Source of the DNA: JAVDCA01 sp035764045
Lineage (GTDB): Bacteria > Pseudomonadota > Alphaproteobacteria > Rhizobiales > Xanthobacteraceae
Direction: 5' to 3'
DNA length: 5,240 nucleotides
Assembly: GCA_035764045.1 (NCBI GenBank)
Contig: DASTZX010000334.1
Location: 1-5,240 of the forward strand
Position 1 is the stretch's first letter. Each line of letters starts with the position of its first letter. This document shows positions 1 to 5,240 of the stretch, one piece after another. The position numbers and the translations under genes were made by a program. The notes below the pieces were generated by a model, which was given only the letters and a program-made list of their open reading frames with translations, did not search any database and was not told the DNA's origin.

Positions 1-1
1 T

Positions 2-304
2 CCGGACGCGCGTCCGCGCCCGCTGCTCATGTTCGCGCCAGCCGAGCCCGCCGAGGTGATGGCGCAGGTGCCCGAAGGGCCTCCGCTGCGCTTCCGCTGG
101 CGCGGCGCGCTGCATGGCGTCGCCCGTGCGCAGGGGCCGGAGCGCATCGCCGCCGAATGGTGGCGTAGCGGCGTATCCGCGCCCAGCCGCGACTATTACC
201 TGGTCGAGGACGAGAGCGGCCGTCGCCTCTGGCTCTATCGCGAGGGACTTTACGCGCGCGAGACCACAACGCCGCGCTGGTTCGTGCATGGGCTGTTCGC
301 GTGA
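2..304 (+). CDS. imuB: ImuB, Y-family polymerase-like mutasome subunit (3' end only)
   Basis: This is the C-terminal 100 residues of an open frame entering from the left edge and ending in TGA at 302-304. It contains the conserved tail of proteobacterial ImuB: PLRFRWRG, then GPERIAAEWWR, then RDYYLVEDESGRRLWLYR, ending in WFVHGLFA. ImuB resembles a Y-family DNA polymerase but lacks a working active site. It is known as the adaptor that links ImuA and DnaE2 to the beta clamp during SOS mutagenesis. The polymerase-like core and the usual clamp-binding motif lie upstream of the window, so neither can be checked here. The tail seen here follows the little-finger region and belongs to the part of ImuB implicated in contacts with its partners. 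The next gene is dnaE2 in the same direction, which strongly supports the call. An ATG at 29 lies inside the conserved tail and is not the true start. Confidence 0.9.
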   Translation, partial: PDARPRPLLMFAPAEPAEVMAQVPEGPPLRFRWRGALHGVARAQGPERIAAEWWRSGVSAPSRDYYLVEDESGRRLWLYREGLYARETTTPRWFVHGLFA

Positions 305-329
305 GGACGCGATGAGAGCTCCTCCTCTT

Positions 330-429
330 CGTCATTCCGGGGCGCCGGCGAAGCCGGCGAGCCCGGAATCCATTCTTGCTGCATGTCCGGGATTCCGGGT
401 TCGCGCCTGCGGCGCGCCCCGGAATGACG
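330..429. repeat. Long palindromic intergenic repeat between imuB and dnaE2
   Basis: The outer arms are CGTCATTCCGGGGCGC at 330-345 and its exact reverse complement at 414-429, a perfect 16-bp stem. An inner stem pairs CCCGGAATC (362-370) with GATTCCGGG (391-399), leaving a 20-base loop at 371-390. The stretches between the stems (346-361 and 400-413) pair poorly, and the left one carries a GCCGGCGA direct repeat (344-351 and 353-360). The arms read like the short dispersed palindromes (REP/RPE-like) found in many copies between genes in Bradyrhizobium-type genomes. That family assignment is from memory. As RNA the element would form a strong hairpin inside the imuB-dnaE2 message. Its right foot is 16 bases from the dnaE2 ATG. 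There is no T-tract after it, so it is not a typical intrinsic terminator. Confidence 0.85.
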
Positions 430-445
430 GCGCCGGGGTATCGCC

Positions 446-3400
446 ATGACCCGCTACGCCGAGCTCGCCGTCACCACCAACTTTTCCTTCCTGCGCGGGG
501 CTGCGCATCCCGCCGAGATGGTGGCGACCGCCGAGGCGCTCGGCCTTGCCGCCATCGGTATCGCCGACCGCAACACGTTCGCGGGCGTCGTGCGCGCTTT
601 TGACGAGGCGAAGAAGCGGCCCGGCATCCGGCTCCTGGTCGGCACCCGGCTCGTCACCACCGACGGCTTCGAGGTGCTGGCCTATCCGACCGACCGCGCC
701 GCCTATGGCCGGCTCTGCCGGCTGCTCAGTCAGGGCAATCTCAAGGCCAAGAAGGGCGAATGCCATCTCGGCTTCGACGACATCCTTGCGGCGGCCGAAG
801 GACAGATGCTCATCGTGCTGCCGCCGGAGGACCTGGGGCATGCGCCAGCGCCTGATCCTCTTTTCACCGATCGGCTTGCCGCCCTTGCCCGCTCGGCGCC
901 CGGCCGTGTCTTTCTCGCCGGAGCCCACCATTATCGCGGCAACGAGCCGCGCCGCCTCGCTCTGCTCGAGGAGATGGGCGAGCGCCTCGGCGCTCCGCTC
1001 ATCGCCGTCAACGACGTGCTCTATCACGCGCCCGAGCGCCGGCCGCTCGCCGACGTGGTGACCTGCATTCGCGAGAAATGCACCATCCACGAAGCCGGAT
1101 TGCGCCTTGCCGTCAATGCCGAGCGCCATCTCAAGTCCCCCGCCGAGATGGCGCGCCTGTTTGCCGCCTTCCCGGCCGCGATCGCACGCAGCCTCGCGAT
1201 CGCCGAGGCCTGCCGCTTCTCGCTTCAAGACCTCAAATACGAGTATCCCGACGAGCCGGTGCCGCCCGGCAAGACGGCACAGCAGCATCTCACCGACCTC
1301 ACCTGGGCGGGTGCGCAGATGCGCTACCCCAAGGACCAGTATCCGGACGGCATTCCGCCGAACGTTTGCCAGCGCCTGGAGGAGGAGCTCGCCGTCATCG
1401 CCAAGCTCGATTACGCGCGCTACTTCCTCACCGTCCACGACGTGGTCGCCTTCGCGCGCAGCCGCGAGAAGGAGATTCTATGCCAGGGCCGCGGCTCGGC
1501 GGCGAACAGCGCCGTCTGCTACTGCCTCGGCATCACCTCGGTCAATCCGGACAAGAGCAAGCTGCTGTTCGCCCGCTTCATCTCGGAGAACCGCGGCGAG
1601 CCGCCCGATATCGACGTCGATTTCGAGCATGAACGGCGCGAGGAGGTGATCCAGTACATCTACGAGCGCTACGGGCGTCACCGCGCGGCGATCTGCGCGA
1701 CCGTGATCCATTATCGCGCCCGCCGCGCGATCGGGGAGGTCGGCAAGGTCTTCGGCCTCACACCCGACGTGACCGCGGCACTCGCCAGGACCATCTGGGG
1801 CATCAGCGGCGAGGACGTCGAGGACGCCAACATCCGCGAGGCCGGGCTCGATCCGGAGAATCCGGCGATCCGCCAGGCGGTCACGCTTGCCAACGCTCTG
1901 CTCGGATTTCCGCGCCATCTCTCGCAGCATGTCGGCGGCTTCGTGCTCACCCGCGAGCGTCTCGACGAGACCGTACCGGTGGGCAACGCCGCCATGGACG
2001 AGCGCACCTTCATCGAATGGGACAAGGACGACATCGACACGCTCGGGCTCATGAAAGTCGACGTGCTCGCGCTCGGCATGCTGAGTTGCCTGCGCCGCAG
2101 TCTCGATCTCATCAAACGGCATTACGGCAGGGAGCTTTCGCTCGCCACCATTCCGCAGGACGATGCGGCGGTCTACGACATGCTCGGCCGCGCCGATTCA
2201 GTCGGCGTGTTTCAGGTCGAGAGCCGGGCGCAGATGTCGATGCTGCCGCGCCTCAAGCCGCGATGCTTCTACGACCTCGTCATCGAGGTCGCGATCGTGC
2301 GGCCGGGCCCGATTCAGGGCGACATGGTGCATCCCTATCTGCGCCGGCGCGACGATCCGGCGGAGGTCAATTATCCCTCTCCTGCCCCCGAGCACGGCGA
2401 TCCCGACGAATTGAAGGAGGTGCTGAGCCGCACCCTCGGCGTGCCGCTGTTTCAGGAGCAGGCGATGCAGATCGCGATCACGGCCGCCAAGTTCACGCCG
2501 GACGAGGCTGACGGCCTGCGGCGCGCTATGGCGACGTTCCGCCACAACGGCAGCGTCCATCTCTTCCGCGACAAGTTCATCGCCGGCATGACGCGGCGCG
2601 GCTATGACCGGGCATTTGCCGAGAGCTGCTTCGGGCAGATCGAAGGCTTCGGCGAATACGGCTTCCCCGAGAGCCACGCCGCGAGCTTCGCGCTCCTGGT
2701 CTACGTCTCGGCCTGGATCAAATGCCACTATCCGGACGTCTTCTGCGCCGCAATCCTCAACAGTCAGCCGATGGGGTTCTACCAGCCGGCCCAGCTCGTG
2801 CGCGACGCACGCCAGCATGGTGTCGAGGTGCGCGCGGCGGACGTGAATTTCAGCGATTGGGACTGCACGCTGGAGCCGGCCGCTGCCGATGCTCCGCATC
2901 GCAGCGCCGTGCGGCTTGGCTTCCGGCAGATCCAGGGGCTGCGCGAGGACGAGCTCGCGCGGCTCGTCGCATCCCGTCGCAACGGCTATGCGGGTATCGA
3001 GCAGATCGCGGCGGTCTCCGGCGCATCGCGCTTCACCATCGAGCGCCTCGCCGAGGCGGATGTCTTCCGCTCGGTCGGGCTCGATCGCCGCGCCGCGCTG
3101 TGGGCGGCGCGTCGGCTCGACACCATCGGCGTCGCACCCAGCATGCCGAAGCAGAGCTCCATCCTCGAACGTCCGCTGTCATTGCTCGGCGCCGCGCGGG
3201 GCGACGACCTTTTCCCCGAACCCGCCGTCGCGCTGCCGCCGATGACGCTCGCCGAGCACGTCGCCGAGGATTATGCGGCGACCCAGCTCTCGCTCAAGGA
3301 GCATCCGGTCACATTCTTCCGCGACGATCTCACCCGCCGCGGGGTGCTGCGCAACACGGAGCTGCGCGGCGAGCGCCTGCGCAATGATCAGACGGTCTGT

Positions 3401-3730
3401 GTCGCGGGCCTCGTCCTCATCCGCCAGCAACCCGGCACCGCGAAAGGCGTGATCTTCATGACGCTCGAGGACGAGACCGACATCGCCAACATCATCGTGT
3501 GGCCGAAAGTATTCGCGAGAAACCGCCGCAATGTCATGACGGCGCGCTTTCTCATGGTGCGCGGCCGGCTGCAGCGCGCCGGCCTCGTCGTCCACGTGGT
3601 CGCGCAGAGCTTCGTCGATCTCAGCGGCGAGCTGCGCCGGTTGCGCGACGGCGATGTTGTGGCGCCCGAGTTGCCCGCGCCGGGCCACCAGCAGCTCGAC
3701 CTCCCGCTCAAGAGCCGGGATTTCCACTGA
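446..3730 (+). CDS. dnaE2: DnaE2 (ImuC), error-prone C-family DNA polymerase
   Basis: Complete 1094-residue protein, normal length for DnaE2, which performs translesion synthesis in the damage-induced ImuA-ImuB-DnaE2 mutasome in the cytoplasm. An N-terminal PHP domain (about 4-210) begins YAELAVTTNFSFLRGA. A8 and T10 stand where active PHP domains have the HxH metal ligands, and DR replaces DH at 41-42, so no PHP nuclease activity is expected. The polymerase core follows: GRGSAANS at 348-355, PPDIDVDF at 386-393 with D390 and D392 matching E. coli D401 and D403, and KVDVL at 537-541 with D539 matching D555. FPESHAASFALLVY begins at 740. A helix-hairpin-helix region lies at about 825-880 and an OB fold at about 983-1060. 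The tail ends in KSRDFH, typical of the family, preceded by QLDLPL (1083-1088). The ATG at 446 is chosen because homology starts at residue 4. A weak GGGG (435-438) is the only ribosome-binding candidate. Promoter control is expected upstream of imuA/imuB, because no LexA-type box is seen in the gap. Confidence 0.97.
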   Translation: MTRYAELAVTTNFSFLRGAAHPAEMVATAEALGLAAIGIADRNTFAGVVRAFDEAKKRPGIRLLVGTRLVTTDGFEVLAYPTDRAAYGRLCRLLSQGNLKAKKGECHLGFDDILAAAEGQMLIVLPPEDLGHAPAPDPLFTDRLAALARSAPGRVFLAGAHHYRGNEPRRLALLEEMGERLGAPLIAVNDVLYHAPERRPLADVVTCIREKCTIHEAGLRLAVNAERHLKSPAEMARLFAAFPAAIARSLAIAEACRFSLQDLKYEYPDEPVPPGKTAQQHLTDLTWAGAQMRYPKDQYPDGIPPNVCQRLEEELAVIAKLDYARYFLTVHDVVAFARSREKEILCQGRGSAANSAVCYCLGITSVNPDKSKLLFARFISENRGEPPDIDVDFEHERREEVIQYIYERYGRHRAAICATVIHYRARRAIGEVGKVFGLTPDVTAALARTIWGISGEDVEDANIREAGLDPENPAIRQAVTLANALLGFPRHLSQHVGGFVLTRERLDETVPVGNAAMDERTFIEWDKDDIDTLGLMKVDVLALGMLSCLRRSLDLIKRHYGRELSLATIPQDDAAVYDMLGRADSVGVFQVESRAQMSMLPRLKPRCFYDLVIEVAIVRPGPIQGDMVHPYLRRRDDPAEVNYPSPAPEHGDPDELKEVLSRTLGVPLFQEQAMQIAITAAKFTPDEADGLRRAMATFRHNGSVHLFRDKFIAGMTRRGYDRAFAESCFGQIEGFGEYGFPESHAASFALLVYVSAWIKCHYPDVFCAAILNSQPMGFYQPAQLVRDARQHGVEVRAADVNFSDWDCTLEPAAADAPHRSAVRLGFRQIQGLREDELARLVASRRNGYAGIEQIAAVSGASRFTIERLAEADVFRSVGLDRRAALWAARRLDTIGVAPSMPKQSSILERPLSLLGAARGDDLFPEPAVALPPMTLAEHVAEDYAATQLSLKEHPVTFFRDDLTRRGVLRNTELRGERLRNDQTVCVAGLVLIRQQPGTAKGVIFMTLEDETDIANIIVWPKVFARNRRNVMTARFLMVRGRLQRAGLVVHVVAQSFVDLSGELRRLRDGDVVAPELPAPGHQQLDLPLKSRDFH

Positions 3731-3759
3731 GGCGAATCGCCAAACACGCGGCGAATGGA

Positions 3760-3821
3760 GAATGGCGAGCAAGCGAACAGAGAAGACGAATTCTCACATT
3801 CGTGTTTGCTGCTCGTTATTC
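3760..3821. repeat. Imperfect long hairpin downstream of dnaE2
   Basis: Within the 148-base gap 3731-3878, bases 3760-3779 (GAATGGCGAGCAAGCGAACA) can pair with 3803-3821 (TGTTTGCTGCTCGTTATTC). This forms about 19 pairs if G-U wobbles and one bulged base are allowed. The intervening segment holds GAGAA (3780-3784) facing TTCTC (3791-3795), and alternatively CGAAT (3787-3791) facing ATTCG (3798-3802). The element is less GC-rich than the genes. The motifs GCGAAT, GAATGG and GCGAGC recall another dispersed palindrome type of alphaproteobacterial intergenic DNA, a family call I cannot verify. No run of T follows, so it could protect the 3' end of the dnaE2 transcript or be a decayed repeat rather than a classical terminator. 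A short GGCGA-A-TCGCC palindrome lies directly after the dnaE2 stop (3731-3741). I see no gene in the gap. Confidence 0.55.
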
Positions 3822-3859
3822 ACTGCCCGCCATCCACATCCCTTGCGTCCCTGCTTCGC

Positions 3860-3888
3860 CGGTGACAAGAACACAGTCATGGTCACCG
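3860..3888 (+). promoter_or_regulatory. Inverted repeat enclosing the CDF start codon
   Basis: CGGTGAC (3860-3866) is exactly complementary to GTCACCG (3882-3888), with a 15-base loop that includes the ATG at 3879-3881. The left arm contains GGTGA, the only plausible Shine-Dalgarno-like sequence, 13 bases before the start codon, which is a long spacing. If folded in the message, the stem would cover this site and present the ATG in the loop. A 7-bp stem can arise by chance in DNA of this composition, so a regulatory role is only suggested. No recognisable metal-regulator operator was seen. Confidence 0.25.
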
Positions 3889-5240
3889 ACAAGCAGCACG
3901 TCGCGCTCTCCTCGATCGTCGCGTCGGCGGGGCTCACAGCCGTCAAGGCCGCGGTCGGACTTGCCACCGGCTCCCTCGCGATCCTGTCGGAGGCGGCCCA
4001 TTCCCTGATCGATCTCGCCGCGACCGTAATGACCTATTTCGCGGTCCGGGTCGGCGACATGCCGGCCGATGAAGAGCACCACTACGGCCATGGCAAGATC
4101 GAAAGCCTGTCCGCCCTCGGCGAGACCGCGCTCCTGTTTGTCCTGTCGGGCGTCGTCATCTGGGAAGCCGGGCTGCGCCTCATCGGCGCCGAGAACCGCG
4201 GGGTCGAAGCGACGCCCATCGCCTTCGTCGTGATGGCCGGATCGATCGTGGTCGACTTCCTGCGCTCGCGCGCGCTGCGGCGCGCCGCTTCCGCGCACAA
4301 GAGCGAGGCGCTCGAGGCCGACGCGCTGCATTTCTCCTCCGACATGTGGTCCTCGGCCGCCGTTCTCGCCGGCCTCGCCGGGCTCAGGCTCGGCTATGCC
4401 TGGGCGGACTCCGCCGCCGCCATCGTGGTTGCGCTGTTCGTCTGCCTCGCCGGCTGGCGGCTCGGACGGCGCACCATCGACACTCTCACCGACACCGCGC
4501 CGCCGGGCGCGGCCGAACGCATCGCCGCGATTGCCCGCAATGTCACCGGCGTGGTCGAGGTCGCGCGCATCCGCGTGCGCCGGGTCGGCGCGACGCTGTT
4601 CGTCGACCTCGACGTGGTCGCAAGCCGGACCCTTCCGCTCGATCGCGTGGAGGCGCTCAAGCACGACATCGCGCGCGCCATCGCCATCGCCATGCCGGAT
4701 GCCGAGATCAACGCCACCGTCGTACCGCGCGCGCTCGACGACGAAACCGTGCTCGAACGGGTGATGGTGATCGCCCGCAATCGCGCTCTCGCGGTCCATC
4801 ACGTGACCGTGCACGCCGTCGCGGGGCGGCTCGCCGTGTCGCTCGATCTCGAGGTCGATGCCGCCCTCACGCTCGCCGCCGCGCACGAGATCGCCTCGGG
4901 CCTCGAGGCGGCGGTTCGCGACGAGCTCGGGCCCGACGTCGAGGTGGAAAGCCATATCGAGCCACTGCAGGTGAGCGGATTGATCGGCACCGATGCCGCG
5001 CCGCAGCGGGTCGCGGCGGTGCGCACGGCGCTCGCCACGCTCGCCGCCGAGGGCGGCCTGCGCAACGTCCACGACGTGCGGGTGCGCGAGACCGGTGAAG
5101 GCGAGATCGTCAATTTCCATTGCAACGTCGACCCCAAGATCCGGGTCGGCGACGTTCACGAGATGGTGGACGGCGTGGAGCGCGGCTTGCGCCGACGTTT
5201 CCCGGAGATCAAGCGGGTGATCGGCCACGCCGAGCCGCGG
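3879..5240 (+). CDS. Cation diffusion facilitator metal exporter with three tandem C-terminal domains (3' end cut off)
   Basis: An open frame of 454 codons reaches the right edge without a stop. It encodes an inner-membrane metal/proton antiporter of the CDF family. Six membrane segments are readable: about 9-30, 33-58, 77-102, 110-130, 146-172 and 174-198. The transport site is H41xxxD45 in TM2 and H151xxxD155 in TM5, the HD/HD set usually seen in zinc-type (Zn, Cd, Co) exporters rather than the DD/HD set of YiiP/FieF. D64, H67 and H71 in DEEHHYGHGK match the second YiiP metal site, and there is no His-rich loop. Ordinary members end near residue 300. Here the cytoplasmic part holds three ferredoxin-like CDF domains at about 207-285, 286-363 and 371-454. 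The third keeps a full set of YiiP-like ligands (H398, H414, H427, H450, E452), the second most of them, and the first none of the histidines. The ATG at 3879 is chosen because family similarity begins at about residue 5. The metal specificity is inferred. Confidence 0.93.
   Translation, partial: MVTDKQHVALSSIVASAGLTAVKAAVGLATGSLAILSEAAHSLIDLAATVMTYFAVRVGDMPADEEHHYGHGKIESLSALGETALLFVLSGVVIWEAGLRLIGAENRGVEATPIAFVVMAGSIVVDFLRSRALRRAASAHKSEALEADALHFSSDMWSSAAVLAGLAGLRLGYAWADSAAAIVVALFVCLAGWRLGRRTIDTLTDTAPPGAAERIAAIARNVTGVVEVARIRVRRVGATLFVDLDVVASRTLPLDRVEALKHDIARAIAIAMPDAEINATVVPRALDDETVLERVMVIARNRALAVHHVTVHAVAGRLAVSLDLEVDAALTLAAAHEIASGLEAAVRDELGPDVEVESHIEPLQVSGLIGTDAAPQRVAAVRTALATLAAEGGLRNVHDVRVRETGEGEIVNFHCNVDPKIRVGDVHEMVDGVERGLRRRFPEIKRVIGHAEPR

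Noticed and set aside
330..429. CRISPR repeat or rho-independent terminator
   Set aside because: There is only one palindrome with no repeat-spacer periodicity, and no T-rich tract follows the stem.
305..445. Possible SOS (LexA) operator in front of dnaE2
   Set aside because: I looked for GAAC-N7-GAAC, GTTC-N7-GTTC and GAAC-N7-GTTC spacings in this gap and in 3731-3878 and found none. SOS control probably acts at a promoter upstream of the window.
332..1438. 368-codon open frame on the - strand over the palindrome and the start of dnaE2
   Set aside because: Its predicted protein has no recognisable motif. It runs through the intergenic palindrome and lies opposite the conserved PHP and polymerase-core coding sequence of dnaE2.
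1478..2899. Several 130-230-codon antisense frames inside dnaE2 (1478-2122, 1711-2115, 2198-2899)
   Set aside because: They overlap each other and the conserved dnaE2 catalytic core. Composition is typical of shadow frames in high-GC DNA and none has domain features.
4346..5098. 250-codon + strand frame within the CDF gene
   Set aside because: Translation is almost entirely Arg/Ala/Gly/His in low-complexity runs, the usual out-of-frame reading of high-GC coding sequence.
3816..5228. 470-codon open frame on the - strand opposite the CDF gene
   Set aside because: It is a GC-bias shadow. Its translation is rich in H, D, R and G with no recognisable domain, while the + strand frame here has six membrane segments and exact CDF metal motifs.

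Overview
The window is high-GC DNA with strong third-position G/C bias. Its gene content points to an alphaproteobacterium, most likely of the Hyphomicrobiales (Bradyrhizobium/Rhodopseudomonas-like relatives). Three things support this: an imuB-dnaE2 arrangement, an intergenic palindrome of the CGTCATTCCGGGGCGC type that is common in those genomes, and a long cation diffusion facilitator protein of a kind I associate with that group. The taxon is an inference from gene style, not a database match.

Layout, all genes on the + strand. (1) Positions 2-304 hold the last 100 codons of imuB, the catalytically degenerate Y-family polymerase-like subunit of the SOS mutasome. (2) Positions 305-445 are a 141-base gap dominated by a long palindromic repeat (330-429). 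(3) Positions 446-3730 are a complete dnaE2 (imuC), the error-prone C-family polymerase, with its catalytic aspartates intact, a PHP domain lacking its metal-binding histidines, and a C-terminal tail containing a hexapeptide that fits a beta-clamp-binding consensus. (4) Positions 3731-3878 are a non-coding gap with a second, imperfect long hairpin and a small inverted repeat that encloses the next start codon. (5) Positions 3879-5240 encode a cation diffusion facilitator (CDF) metal exporter that runs off the right edge.

ImuB and DnaE2 act together: ImuB (with ImuA, presumably encoded upstream) brings DnaE2 to stalled forks for mutagenic translesion synthesis after DNA damage. The CDF gene is probably a separate transcription unit with no evident link to the mutasome.

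I see no wholly new system. The two points most worth following are protein-level. The CDF protein carries three consecutive copies of the cytoplasmic CDF domain instead of one, and metal ligands are progressively restored from the first to the third copy. DnaE2 ends with a QLDLPL tail, although this polymerase is generally thought to depend on ImuB for clamp access. The palindrome inserted between imuB and dnaE2, 16 bases before the dnaE2 start codon, is a further possible regulatory oddity.
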